Below, in pieces: positions 36,876-45,485 of a stretch of DNA of 64,000 nt. The notes below the pieces were generated by a model. That model was not told where the DNA came from, did not search any database, and saw only the letters and a list, made by a program, of their open reading frames with translations. This DNA comes from CBDCRK01 sp965220955 (GTDB taxonomy: Bacteria; Desulfobacterota; Binatia; Bin18; CBDCRK01). Each line of letters begins with the position of its first letter. Position 1 is the stretch's first letter. Made by a program: the position numbers and the translations under genes. Where the stretch lies: the NCBI GenBank assembly GCA_965220955.1, contig CBDCRK010000037.1:310001-374000 (forward strand). Reading direction: 5' to 3'.

Positions 36876-36974
36876 ATGGCTTATGATCTTCTCATTAAGG
36901 ATGCACAGGTTATTGATGGCTCTGGGGAAGCATCCTCGACTGGGTCTGAACACTGTGGTGTTGATGGGGCATAG
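36876..36974 (+). pseudogene. Amidohydrolase (D-aminoacylase type), N-terminal scrap
   Basis: AAGGAGAG and ATG lead into MAYDLLIKDAQVIDGSGEAS, the exact opening of N-acyl-D-amino-acid deacylase/dihydroorotase-like amidohydrolases. The frame ends at TAG after 32 codons. No metal-binding HxH or later domain follows, so only the 5' end survived, with its translation signals. Confidence 0.7.
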
Positions 36975-36993
36975 TACTATCCGTTACTTTGTC

Positions 36994-37200
36994 ATGAGTG
37001 AAGAGTCCAGCGAACGGCCGGCCCGGCCTGAGGAGATCGATCAGATGCAGATTGATCCTGAAGTACAGACATGAGTGTGGCCTAACGGGGCAGACTTCGA
37101 TCCGGCCATATTACACGACTGGCCACAACATCGTGAGGCATTCATTGTCCGTGCACAGCAGGGGGAGTCCGCATCGGAGAGGGAACAGAAGAGGGCTTAA
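36994..37200 (+). pseudogene. DUF2442-like fragment with in-frame TGA
   Basis: QMQIDPEVQT-TGA-VWPNGADFDPAIL is the conserved C-terminal end of DUF2442 proteins (DPE-x-G-T-x-VWPNGADFDP). The TGA at 37072-37074 replaces a hydrophobic residue. The beginning of the domain is missing. Confidence 0.6.
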
Positions 37201-37330
37201 CCACGCATTGGCGCAGCACTCAAAGACCAACCAGGAGTTAAAAGGGCAACTTAATCAAAAGAGGCTAACACCAAGGGGGTGTAGCCGAGCGAATTCTGCG
37301 ACACGCCCTATATAGAGTGGAACTTTTCTA

Positions 37331-38758
37331 ATGACTCGATTAACAATGGGATGGGTCACTGCCAAACCTAACTTGCATTTCCACACAGATCTGCTCTATG
37401 CCTTGGTGCGATTGCTGGGTCGCTTTTGGATCTGGTTCTTTTTCAAATCCGTGGAAGTCCGGGGCTTGGAGTCGGTGCCACGCGAGGGGCCGGTCCTCCT
37501 CTGCATCAATCACCCGAATAACTTTATTGACTCGCTCCTGGTGGGTGCAGTCCTCCCACGTAGGGTGCACTATCTGGCTACTGCAACCCTCTTTAGCAAC
37601 TCTCTACTGGCTCGGCTCTTGACCGCCCTGGGGGTGACCCCGGTTTATCGCCGGCAGGACGATCCCGATAAAATGGACAAGAACGTAGCCACCTTCGAGG
37701 CCTGTATTAGTACCTTGGAGAAGGGCCAGTTGATTAGCATTTACCCTGAAGGCATTACCCACGCTGAGCCACGAGTCCAGCGGATCAAGACCGGGGCGGC
37801 ACGAATTGCTCTAGAGGCAGAGGCAACCCATGGAGGCCAGTTGGGTCTTTCACTAATCCCCGTTGGCCTGACCTTTGAGAAGCGGAAATCATTCCGGGGT
37901 CGGGTGTTGATTGCCTTCGGCGAGCCAATACCCCTAACACCCTACCTACACCTCTATGGACATAAACCCTGGAAGGCTGTGGAAGCCCTGACCACTCAGA
38001 TCCAACAGAAGATGGAGGCCCAGATTATCCATATAGAGCAGATCGATCTGGCCCAGATGATTCGGGAGGTAGAAGCGCTTTACCGGGATGATTTATTGCG
38101 TGAGCTTCAGCAGGAACGAGGACTTTCTTCAAGCCAAATCGACTTTTTCCGCCTTTCCCGTACCATTGTTACCGCGGTCCAGCACTTTAAGGCCCAGGAT
38201 CCAGACCGAGTAGAGCGTATCTGGCAGCGGATTCAAGCCTACAAGGCTCTGTTGGCAGAGTACCGAGTAAAAGACCCAACGATTCACAGCTGGCTCCAAT
38301 CCCAGCCCCTTCGCCGGCAGTTGAGTCGCTCCGGACTTGGAGTAATAGGACTCCCGGTGTTCGCCTACGGAGCTATGGTCAATGCCCTTCCCTACTATGT
38401 GCCACGCTGGTTTGCTCGGAAAATAACCAATAAAGAAGTTTACTATGCCACAGCGCGCTTCTTGGGCAGCATTGTTCTTTTTCCTCTCTCATGGGGAATA
38501 GAAACCTGGGTCATTTGGCGCTTGACCAATCTCAAGATAGCCGTGCTTTTCTTTGCTTCCTTACCCCTGAGTGGGCTTCTAGCCTACCATTATCTAAGGG
38601 GGATGGCCCGGTTTCGCCAGGAACTCCGGTTCGCATGGTTGGCTATGACCCGCAATCATGCGACCACCCGTCTGTTGGTGGAGCGCCAGGAGGTTCTGAA
38701 CGAGCTGGAACAGGCTAAGAATGACTATCTGGCTACCATTAAGGAGAGGCCTTTTTGA
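37331..38758 (+). CDS. PlsC-family 1-acyl-glycerol-phosphate acyltransferase with C-terminal membrane domain
   Basis: 475 residues. The acyltransferase domain (about 20-240) has the catalytic motif NHPNNFID (His-x5-Asp, as in the DHAPAT/GPAT subgroup), GVTPVYRR and the substrate-binding YPEGITH. After a helical middle part, two hydrophobic segments near 335-400 (GVIGLPVFAYGAMVNALPYY; SIVLFPLSWGIETWVI) anchor it. It probably acylates glycerol-3-phosphate or lysophosphatidate at the membrane. Its stop overlaps a TTG start of the creatininase remnant (TTGA). Confidence 0.85.
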   Translation: MTRLTMGWVTAKPNLHFHTDLLYALVRLLGRFWIWFFFKSVEVRGLESVPREGPVLLCINHPNNFIDSLLVGAVLPRRVHYLATATLFSNSLLARLLTALGVTPVYRRQDDPDKMDKNVATFEACISTLEKGQLISIYPEGITHAEPRVQRIKTGAARIALEAEATHGGQLGLSLIPVGLTFEKRKSFRGRVLIAFGEPIPLTPYLHLYGHKPWKAVEALTTQIQQKMEAQIIHIEQIDLAQMIREVEALYRDDLLRELQQERGLSSSQIDFFRLSRTIVTAVQHFKAQDPDRVERIWQRIQAYKALLAEYRVKDPTIHSWLQSQPLRRQLSRSGLGVIGLPVFAYGAMVNALPYYVPRWFARKITNKEVYYATARFLGSIVLFPLSWGIETWVIWRLTNLKIAVLFFASLPLSGLLAYHYLRGMARFRQELRFAWLAMTRNHATTRLLVERQEVLNELEQAKNDYLATIKERPF

Positions 38759-38889
38759 ACATCCATAAGCTGGAAGAACTGTCCACCACGAGTCTGGACC
38801 AGCTGCCTCGTGCATAAACCGTGGTACTCCTCAGCGTGAGTCCGCTGGAAGAGCACGGTCCTCACCTACCGCTGGGTGTATGTACTCAC
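38755..38889 (+). pseudogene. Creatininase-family N-terminal fragment with in-frame TAA
   Basis: After AAGGAGAGG, a TTG start gives MNIHKLEELSTTSLDQLPRA then TAA (38815-38817), then TVVLLSVSPLEEHGPHLPLG. The last segment holds the metal-binding E-x-H of creatinine amidohydrolase proteins (P-x-G/E-x-x-EEHGPHLPLG). The stop sits where a Glu is expected, and the sequence degenerates after about 45 codons. Confidence 0.7.
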
Positions 38890-39139
38890 CTATTCTGCGA
38901 TAAACGAGAAATCTGGGAATGTCCGGGAATACTGAGGAATAACCGGGAATAATGGCTTGAAATTACACCACCATTGACCCTACTCTGAGAGAAGACCTCC
39001 CGAATACTTCCATAACTCTGGAAATGCGACAAAATGGATGAAATCTCCAAAATTGTCATTTCTACGCAGCTGATTTGCAACATTATCCGGGCGGCCGGAC
39101 AGCCGTTTAAATCCTATTTAAATCTTGCGGTGAGGGGCA

Positions 39140-39385
39140 TCACTCACACCAGCCCTGCCGGCGCCCGCCGGTGTACGGGCGGGTGTGGCCGGATGGGATT
39201 AACGAGGTGGCGAGGTCCTGCCCGTCAACGCTGACGGCCGCGACTAAGCGGAAGTATTTGCCCCGCTCGATATCGTGCAGCTCAATCTGCTGAGCAGAGC
39301 TGAGTACCGCTTTCGTGTAGTCCCGTGCCTGGCGGGCACGGGATTTCTCTGCAGCACATCGCCCTTGGATCTCCGGGGTATCCAC
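39140..39385 (-). pseudogene. Thermonuclease (SNase)-like C-terminal part, prophage debris
   Basis: DTPEIQGRCAAEKSRARQAR, IELHDIERGKYFRLVAAVSV and SGHTRPYTGGRRQGWC follow the staphylococcal-nuclease fold from the DTPE motif to the end, with conserved Arg/Glu residues. The first beta strands before DTPE are missing and the upstream frame belongs to another ORF. SNase-like proteins are common in phages of this type. Confidence 0.6.
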
Positions 39386-39501
39386 ACCACCAGCTTGCGG
39401 TAGAGTGCCGGGTCGGCCTGGTACAACCCGTTGGCGGCCTGGTGGATCTGCGCATCCAGGGTGGGGGGCCTGGGGCGTTTGGTTCCTCCCGGCCTTATCA
39501 T
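39244..39501 (-). CDS. Unrecognised small ORF in prophage debris
   Basis: Up to 85 residues (MIRPGGTKRPRPPTLDAQIH, QAANGLYQADPALYRKLVVW). The first half looks coding; the second half overlaps the SNase frame and is probably out-of-frame readthrough. No good ribosome-binding site. Not identified. Confidence 0.25.
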   Translation of the reverse strand: MIRPGGTKRPRPPTLDAQIHQAANGLYQADPALYRKLVVWIPRRSKGDVLQRNPVPARHGTTRKRYSALLSRLSCTISSGANTSA

Positions 39502-39714
39502 GCTTTCTGATGAATCGCGGTATGCAGCATTGGCCATCATCTAGGCCTGCTGCATACCGCGGATGAAGAGCATCCGTTCGGCGCTAGGTGGAAGCAGGGC
39601 AGCGATCTCGAGAACCAGCTCGGTCATACGAGCCCGGATGTGCTCATGGCGGCTCACCATCTCGGGATTAGGCGAGTGGTAGGCGAAAATATCTCGAATT
39701 TCCTCTTCGGTCAT
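39502..39714 (-). pseudogene. Acb2/Tad1-like small phage protein (anti-CBASS family) with in-frame TAG
   Basis: AGGAGGT leads to MTEEEIRDIFAYHSPNPEMV SRHEHIRARMTEL, then LPPSAERMLFIRGMQQA-TAG-MMANAAY. This matches the small phage proteins (about 65-75 residues) related to Acb2: an FxYHxP start, YExIRAxxxxLA, CPPSxDRSxAI, and a final MxxANAxIA helix. Acb2-type proteins sequester cyclic oligonucleotide signals of CBASS. The TAG (39541-39543) falls just before the last helix, so it is likely inactive here. Assignment is by eye. Confidence 0.55.
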
Positions 39715-39792
39715 ACTGTACCTCCTACGAAATTCAACTCTTGCGATAAAAGAAAAGCGGCTCTGATATCACTTGTGTTACCTCCTTCCATC

Positions 39793-39817
39793 GGGCGATC
39801 ACAAGGATCGCCCCTAC
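39793..39817. repeat. REP-like palindrome
   Basis: GGGCGATCACAAGGATCGCC plus CCTAC: same family as 494-518. A further copy, TGGCGATCCTGGTGATCGCC, lies at 40483-40503 within a former reading frame. Confidence 0.7.
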
Positions 39818-39991
39818 CTTCCTTGTGTGGAAACCGGCCCGCGTGCTATCATTCTCGTATAGGGCGGGATGGTGGGGGCCGCAATCCCAGGGGGGGCCGA
39901 GCCCCTAGCCCCTGGGGGAGCTTGGAGGGTGACACTCGGATCATGACCTTCATTACCGGCATGAAAAAAAGAATACGCCACCATCCCGCCC

Positions 39992-40506
39992 TTACCCGTC
40001 TCCCTGCGGATATAACAGTACCCCAAAGCGCCGGTTGTTCAGGGCGGTCTCCCGATTCATAGGAATAAAGGTATAGAGCATCCCCCCGTCTTTGGTCTCG
40101 GTAACGACCGAGAATCCGCTGCTGACATCGTCGAACACCTTCAGATAGTGCTGGCGGAACTCGCCGGTATCATAGTAGGTCATCCACACCTCATCAGGCG
40201 TCTCTAGCGTGGGCAGAATGCGATTGGCAAACTGCTCGCGGTGGTCCGCAAACTTGGCAACGAGATGATCGGAGGTGTCTTGCTGGAGGAGCACGTCTCC
40301 GACCGGGGTGGCAACGATGCGCCGGGGGCTGTCCGCTGAGAGCCCTAGGGCCGTGTCTTTGATCGCCCGGGCCTCCTGTGGGGTGCGGGCGAGATCTAAC
40401 GGCGGCGGCGAGGGCTGGAGGATGAGGACTTTGAGAAAGTGCTGGGGCTGGTCAGAGAGATCAACCAGCCAGAAGGTAGTGGCGATCCTGGTGATCGCCC
40501 GAGGCA
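39992..40506 (-). pseudogene. Phage protein with barnase-EndoU-RelE-like (PBECR) C-terminal domain, truncated
   Basis: An open frame of about 170 codons without a start. DEVWMTYYDTGEFRQHYLKV FDD and MLYTFIPMNRETALNNRRFG resemble the phage-associated nuclease-like domain found at the end of head morphogenesis proteins. The upstream part (VDLSDQPQHFLKVLILQPSP, PRRIVATPVGDVLL) is typical of that fusion. The frame closes at a TAG next to a REP-like palindrome at 40483, which may have cut the gene. Confidence 0.5.
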
Positions 40507-40608
40507 GCTACTCACCAGCAAGGAACCCCTCTCCCTCCAGGGGAGAGGGAATAAGAGGGATAAGTGTAGCAAATCGAGAAGTAGCCGCAATCCGCAGCAT
40601 GCCCCGAA

Positions 40609-40926
40609 TCAGGAGCGGGCAATATGAAGAATAATCTCAATGTTGCGTCGGGGTGGGGGAGGATCACCGGGCAGGATAATACGCCGCTGGCTCGCAGCCT
40701 CAGCCGCTGCATCAGCAGCAGCGGCACGCTCCCCCAGGCGCTTAAAGTCGAGGGTGGACATCCTCTTGGGGTCGCGGAGGAATCGACGGCAGGCAATCCG
40801 GTTATCCCGGGCAGCCCTGCCGGGGGCGGACAAATAATGACAGAGCAGCCACAGCATGGCCGCGAGGTAGATGATCGAGCCAATAATGCCAAATTCAGCC
40901 CCGTACATAGGGGGCAACCCTAGCAT
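40609..40926 (-). CDS. Small membrane-anchored protein in prophage debris
   Basis: 105 residues (or 99 from the ATG at 40908). One N-terminal membrane helix (IIGSIIYLAAMLWLLCHYL) then a basic helical tail. No family recognised; one-helix proteins of this size occur in tail or lysis modules. Weak ribosome-binding site. Confidence 0.35.
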   Translation of the reverse strand: MLGLPPMYGAEFGIIGSIIYLAAMLWLLCHYLSAPGRAARDNRIACRRFLRDPKRMSTLDFKRLGERAAAADAAAEAASQRRIILPGDPPPPRRNIEIILHIARS

Positions 40927-40950
40927 AAATCTCGCGGAAAATCAAAAGAG

Positions 40951-41451
40951 ATGCCCGAAGACCTCACACTGAGGATTGAGATCGACGACCAGGGCACGAC
41001 GGTGCTCAAGAATCTGAGTCGTGAGAGCAGAACCGCAGCCGCCGTAATAGATCAGTATGGGGTGGCGGTGCGGAATGCCTCGACGGTCGAGGAACAGGGA
41101 AACCGGGCCAAGATCGAGGCCCGTACCCAGGCCCGGCGGCTGATCCGCGAGCAGCTCCGGCTCAGGGACGCCGAGGGGGACCGGGCGAAGACCCTCCTTC
41201 GGTCCACCGAGGCGCAGACCAGGGCGGCCACCGGTGGCCGGAAGCTAGCCGACCAATACCGCAATGCCGCCGAGGCCGCGGAGAGAGCGGAGCAGAAGTT
41301 CCGGGGGAATGCCCGGGCCGCCCAGGGCGCGGGCCGAGGCTACTTGCAGACGGCCACGAATGTCGGATTTTTGGCGAGCCATCTCGTCAATGCGGCTCGG
41401 TTGGTTGGGCGCCTTAGCCCTGGGGATCTTTTGGGTCCTTCCTTGAGCTAG
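40951..41451 (+). pseudogene. Phage tail tape-measure-like N-terminal fragment
   Basis: 166 codons. The opening LTLRIEIDDQGTTVLKNLSR is followed by a long charged/alanine-rich coiled coil and GYLQTATNVGFLASHLVNAA, a pattern common at the start of tape-measure proteins. The hydrophobic and C-terminal parts are missing. It points the other way from the rest of the prophage debris. Confidence 0.45.
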
Positions 41452-41603
41452 AACAAGACGGATCGCCAGGGCGCTGGCTGGGGAAAGCGGACAATGGGCA
41501 GTCGCAGGAAAGTGCAGGGCTTTTGACGCCCCAATTTTTTTGTTAGGGGCGGAGAGTTCTGGAGCAAATACCGGCTCGATTTTGCTGAGGACAAGCTCAG
41601 AGA

Positions 41604-42527
41604 TCAGTCCTCACTGTTGTACTTCTCCTCACCAAGAAGGTCTCTAGCTAGGTCAGCAATAGCCTCTGCCTCCTCGGCACGGCCAAGCTCTTTGAGGAGA
41701 GCATGCGCCTCTGTAAACGCGCAGGACAGCACCTCCTCATTGATTTCATCCCTCTGGCCGATCAGTAAACGATACTGTTCCACCGCTTCGGCCTTGTGGT
41801 CATAGTCGCTAAAGTAGCGGGCCAAGTTAAGAAACACCCAATCGTGTTCTGGCATCTCAGCCTCGAGGCGACGAAACTCCTCCAGACCTCCCATAAATCC
41901 ATCACGCCGGCCCAAGTACATGGCTTTTTGCATTAGGGCAAAGCCGTACTCTTTTTCATACCTTTCACAGTGGTACATAGCCAGCGCCTCACAGACCTCA
42001 ATACCCTCGTTGTTATACTGGTGATTCCAGCAGAATGCCTCCATTTCCTGTAAACAGATCTGGAAATAAGGCTCGTCTCCGTGCTGGTCGGTCATCTCCT
42101 TTAGCTCATAAAATCCCCTAAGGGCCTCAGGATAATTCCCGGCCTCCTCATAGAGACGGATAAGCGCCATGGTATTCTCAAAGACCAGAAGCGGGTCATC
42201 TAGCTGGCAGGCCAGCAACTCCTCCTCGATAGCAAAGCACCCTTCTCCCAGCAGCGGGCGTGGGGGATTGCCTCGGGCAGACAGATGGATCCACCAGTTA
42301 ATGGCGTCTATGGTTTGCTCCGGCTCGGTTTCCAGCCGCTCAGCCAACGAGAGCCACTCAGCCCCACAAGCATGCCGGAGAGCCATCGCAAAGGTCTCCC
42401 TTTCTAACTCCTCCTCTTCTTCCTGTTGCTCCCCTGCCTGGGCAACTATGTCTTCAAAGAAGAGAGGCTGCTGAGCAGGTTGCTCTGTTTGCTCCTCCTG
42501 CTGCTGTGTCTTTTTTCTGTCAGCCAT
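41604..42527 (-). CDS. TPR-like repeat protein, unrecognised
   Basis: About 307 residues from ATG 42527. After a Gln/Glu-rich N-terminal stretch (QEEQTEQPAQQ, QEEEEELERE) the rest is helical with TPR spacing (FENTMALIRLYEEAGNYPEA, FALMQKAMYLGRRDGF, HKAEAVEQYRLLI). It is similar to SEC-C/TPR hypothetical proteins without the zinc motif. It lies 18 bases after leuB, so it may be the last gene of the leu transcript; no link to leucine synthesis is known. Confidence 0.6.
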   Translation of the reverse strand: MADRKKTQQQEEQTEQPAQQPLFFEDIVAQAGEQQEEEEELERETFAMALRHACGAEWLSLAERLETEPEQTIDAINWWIHLSARGNPPRPLLGEGCFAIEEELLACQLDDPLLVFENTMALIRLYEEAGNYPEALRGFYELKEMTDQHGDEPYFQICLQEMEAFCWNHQYNNEGIEVCEALAMYHCERYEKEYGFALMQKAMYLGRRDGFMGGLEEFRRLEAEMPEHDWVFLNLARYFSDYDHKAEAVEQYRLLIGQRDEINEEVLSCAFTEAHALLKELGRAEEAEAIADLARDLLGEEKYNSED

Positions 42528-42545
42528 CTTGGTGGGCAACTCATT

Positions 42546-43625
42546 TTACCGATTGGCTAATCTTTCTCTCACTACTCTCCCCATTTCTTTGCAACCTACC
42601 TCCTTACCGCCAGGCTGCATAATGTCGGAGGTACGATAACCATCCTGTAGGACGGCATCAACAGCATTCTCAATGGCCTGGGCAGGACCCTCCTGGCCAA
42701 AAGAAAGACGGAGCATCAGAGCAGTCGAGAGAATAGTTGCCAGGGGATTAGCTTTGTCCTGCCCGGCAATGTCCGGAGCGCTGCCATGAATAGGTTCATA
42801 GAGGCCGCGCTTGCCCTCGCCCAGCGAAGCTGAGGGCAGAAGCCCCATCGAACCGGCAAGCATAGAAGCTTCGTCAGTGAGAATATCCCCGAACATGTTC
42901 TCCGCAGCAATCACATCAAAGTCGCCCGGCCGGCGGATTAGGTGCATGGACATCGCGTCCACAAGGACATCTTCATACTGCACATCCGGATAGTCCCTGG
43001 CAACCTCATGCGCCACCTCGCGCCACAAACGCGAGGTGGAAAGGATATTGGCTTTATCAACCGAGGTAACCTTCTTCCGCCGTTGTCGGGCTAGCTCGAA
43101 TGATGCCCGCATCAGGCGGGCCATCTCCGCTTCGGTATAAAAGATTGTGTCCACCGCCTCGCGACCTTGGGTTCCCATTCTTCTCTCACTGGGCCTGCCG
43201 TAGTACACCCCGCCAGTGAGCTCCCGAACCACCACAAGATCTACCCCTTCGAGGACTTCTCTCTTCAAGGCAGAAGAATCAAGTAGATGACGGTTAACCT
43301 TTACCGGACGCAGATTGGCGAAGAGACCGAGCTCTTTGCGCAATGCCAGAATGGCCTGTTCTGGTCGCACTGGTGCCTGGGGATCGTCCCATTTGGGTCC
43401 ACCAACAGCCCCGAGAAGGACGGCATCACTCTCTTTGGCTAAGCGCAAGGCTGAGTTGGTGAGTGCTACGCCATGCGCATCGATCGAGCAGCCACCGGCC
43501 AGTGCCGTCTCACAAGCAAAATCTAAGGCAAACTTTTTGTCAACAACCTTTAGAAGCTCTAGGGCCTCACCTGTCACTTCCAGTCCAATCCCATCCCCAG
43601 GAAACACCGCCACTTTATATGTCAT
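42546..43625 (-). CDS. leuB: 3-isopropylmalate dehydrogenase
   Basis: 359 residues from ATG 43625 (GGGGGAAG upstream). VFPGDGIGLEVTGEAL at the start, the substrate-binding RELTGGVYYGRPSER, the Lys in VTSVDKANILSTSRLWRE and the metal-binding Asp in YEDVLVDAMSMHLIRRPGDF identify LeuB. It oxidises and decarboxylates 3-isopropylmalate. It follows leuA by 57 bases. leuC and leuD are not in this cluster. Confidence 0.97.
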   Translation of the reverse strand: MTYKVAVFPGDGIGLEVTGEALELLKVVDKKFALDFACETALAGGCSIDAHGVALTNSALRLAKESDAVLLGAVGGPKWDDPQAPVRPEQAILALRKELGLFANLRPVKVNRHLLDSSALKREVLEGVDLVVVRELTGGVYYGRPSERRMGTQGREAVDTIFYTEAEMARLMRASFELARQRRKKVTSVDKANILSTSRLWREVAHEVARDYPDVQYEDVLVDAMSMHLIRRPGDFDVIAAENMFGDILTDEASMLAGSMGLLPSASLGEGKRGLYEPIHGSAPDIAGQDKANPLATILSTALMLRLSFGQEGPAQAIENAVDAVLQDGYRTSDIMQPGGKEVGCKEMGRVVRERLANR

Positions 43626-43682
43626 ACTTCCCCCATAAATCTGTGTGTGAACATCTTGCAAGTAAAACAAGTGATAAATTGT

Positions 43683-45233
43683 TTATGGCCCTTCCCGGTG
43701 GGCACCGGCTCGGCTGTACCGCTCACGGTGAGCCAGCTTGTTGAGAGCATTAATAAAGGCCAGAGCACTGGCCATAATAATGTCAGTGTGAGCTCCCTGG
43801 CCACTAACCGTGACCCCGTTCTCCCGAATCATACACGAGACCTCGCCCTGAGCATCGGTACCGCCAGTGATTGACTTCACAGAGTAGCGCTCAAGCTTGG
43901 GCTGCAGTCCGGCAATCTTAGCAATCACCTTACAGCAGGCGTCTACCATACCGTCCCCGGTGGCGTTGTCGAGAATCTCCTGGCCGTCTACTTTCATCTT
44001 CACCGTGGCATGGGGCACTGCCATGCTGGAGGAGGTAACGTTGAGATAAACTAGCTCATACTTGTCCGGTGCCCGTACCGATTCTTCGGTAACAATAGAA
44101 ATAAGATCTTCGTCATAGATATCTTTTTTCTTATCAGCCAGGGCCTTGAAGCGCTCAAAGGCTTTGTTCATGTCAATACCGGTGTAGTCGATGCCGAGCT
44201 GCTGCAGACGATCGACAAAACCGCGACGGCCTGAGTGCTTGCCCAAAACCAAACGGTTGCTCGCCAGTCCCACGCTCTGGGGCTGCATGATCTCGTAAGT
44301 GAGCTTATACTTGAGCACTCCGTCCTGGTGAATACCTGCCTCGTGAGCAAAGGCATTAGCACCAACGATCGGCTTATTGATGGGCACAGCAATGCCGGTG
44401 ATCTGCGAGAGGAGCTGGCTGGCAGGATAAATCTGTTCGCTAACAACGTTGGTAGTCACACCAGTAAAAACATCGGCCCGAGTTTTAAGAGCCATGACTA
44501 CTTCTTCCATGGAGGTGTTACCCGCCCGCTCGCCAATGCCGTTAATGGTACATTCTACCTGCCTTACCCCGTTCTCAATAGCGGCAAGGGAGTTGGCTAC
44601 TGCCAAACCCAAGTCGTTGTGACAATGGGTACTCCAGGTTACCTTGTCCCCCCCGGGCGTTGTCTCCCGTAGGAACTTGATGAGCGCGCCGTACCGGTAG
44701 GGGATAGCGTAGCCGGTAGTGTCAGGTACGTTGATGGTTACCGCCCCGACCTTGATCACCTCACCAAAGATCTGTACCAGATATTCGGGATCAGTGCGGG
44801 AAGCATCCTCGGCAGAAAACTCAATGTAGTCGAGGTATTTTTTAGCATAGCTCACCGCCCATACCGATGCGTCCAGCGCCTCCTGGCGGCTCATCATGAG
44901 CTTATGTTTTAGGTGGATATCTGAGGTGGCAATGAAAATGTGGATACCAGGGGTTTTGGCCTTCTCCACCGCCTTGATTGCCCGCTCTATATCCCCCTCT
45001 TTGGTACGCGAGAGACTCAGCACAATGGGGCGAGTTACTAGCTCTGCCACCCGGCAGACCGACTCAAAATCTCCCTCAGAAGAGGCAGCAAAGCCCGCCT
45101 CAATGACGTCTACCTTGAGATTTTCCAGCTGCCGGGCCACCATCACCTTTTCTTCCACATTCATTGTTGCCCCTGGCGACTGCTCACCATCGCGTAGGGT
45201 GGTGTCGAAAATCCTCACAATCTCCCGCTCCAT
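43683..45233 (-). CDS. leuA: 2-isopropylmalate synthase
   Basis: 516 residues from ATG 45233, which has GAGGAGGAG upstream; a longer frame from 45335 would run through the attenuator hairpin and is rejected. The HMGL-like catalytic barrel has FDTTLRDGEQSPGATM and the metal His-x-His in STHCHNDLGLAVAN. The LeuA C-terminal allosteric domain includes GTDAQGEVSCMIRENG. It condenses acetyl-CoA with 2-oxoisovalerate; leucine feedback inhibition is expected from the intact regulatory domain. Preceded by a leader peptide and terminator, see 45281 and 45372. Confidence 0.97.
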   Translation of the reverse strand: MEREIVRIFDTTLRDGEQSPGATMNVEEKVMVARQLENLKVDVIEAGFAASSEGDFESVCRVAELVTRPIVLSLSRTKEGDIERAIKAVEKAKTPGIHIFIATSDIHLKHKLMMSRQEALDASVWAVSYAKKYLDYIEFSAEDASRTDPEYLVQIFGEVIKVGAVTINVPDTTGYAIPYRYGALIKFLRETTPGGDKVTWSTHCHNDLGLAVANSLAAIENGVRQVECTINGIGERAGNTSMEEVVMALKTRADVFTGVTTNVVSEQIYPASQLLSQITGIAVPINKPIVGANAFAHEAGIHQDGVLKYKLTYEIMQPQSVGLASNRLVLGKHSGRRGFVDRLQQLGIDYTGIDMNKAFERFKALADKKKDIYDEDLISIVTEESVRAPDKYELVYLNVTSSSMAVPHATVKMKVDGQEILDNATGDGMVDACCKVIAKIAGLQPKLERYSVKSITGGTDAQGEVSCMIRENGVTVSGQGAHTDIIMASALAFINALNKLAHRERYSRAGAHREGP

Positions 45234-45280
45234 ATAGTGCTCCTCCTCTCTATATTCTAGAAGCGTTATGAACGCTAATC

Positions 45281-45320
45281 GTAAAACAAAAGGGCCACGG
45301 AAACTACCCGTAGCCCTTTT
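45281..45320 (-). terminator. Attenuator-type rho-independent terminator in the leuA leader
   Basis: On the minus strand, AAAAGGGCTACGG, a 7-base loop and CCGTGGCCCTTTT form a 13-bp stem (one G-U pair), followed by GTTTTAC. It lies about 48 bases before the leuA start and after the leader peptide, so it can stop transcription before leuA. Confidence 0.8.
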
Positions 45321-45330
45321 GTAACGAAGT

Positions 45331-45355
45331 GCCACGGGCTTTTCCCGCCCATGGC
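45331..45355 (-). promoter_or_regulatory. Competing hairpin in the leuA leader
   Basis: GCCATGGGC and GCCCGTGGC (minus strand) pair over nine bases around a GGGAAAA loop. The second arm can instead pair with GCTACGGG (45307-45314), which is the first arm of the terminator, so the structures are mutually exclusive. In addition GGGCGGG (45344-45350) complements CCCGCCC (45393-45399), just after the leucine codons. Confidence 0.55.
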
Positions 45356-45371
45356 ATCCAGGATTTTCTCG

Positions 45372-45473
45372 CTACTCCTCCTCGGACCCAGCGGGCGGGA
45401 CGCTAAGTAATAGTAGACCTAGCAGCAGGCTAGACGACCGCAGGGAAAGTTCAAGAGAAGTATGGTTCACCAT
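45372..45473 (-). CDS. leuL: leu operon leader peptide
   Basis: 33 residues, MVNHTSLELSLRSSSLLLGL LLLSVPPAGSEEE, with ten leucines. Seven fall in one run of eight codons (CTG CTG CTA GGT CTA CTA TTA CTT), several of them codons usually rare. It lies between pssA and leuA, upstream of competing hairpins and a terminator, which is the layout of leucine attenuation. AAGGAC eight bases before the ATG could serve as ribosome-binding site in pssA readthrough transcripts. From the promoter at 45486 the 5' leader would be only a few bases. Confidence 0.75.
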   Translation of the reverse strand: MVNHTSLELSLRSSSLLLGLLLLSVPPAGSEEE

Positions 45474-45485
45474 AAGCTTTTGTCC

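Noticed and set aside
37072..37074. TGA in the DUF2442 fragment as selenocysteine
   Set aside because: Relatives have a hydrophobic residue there, no Cys motif is present, and the gene lacks its start.
39000..41460. An intact prophage
   Set aside because: Only fragments in mixed orientation are present, with stops; no terminase, portal, or integrase is recognisable here.
45233..45335. Extended LeuA start at 45335
   Set aside because: The extra 34 codons run through the terminator hairpin and end at a strong ribosome-binding site with the standard LeuA start.
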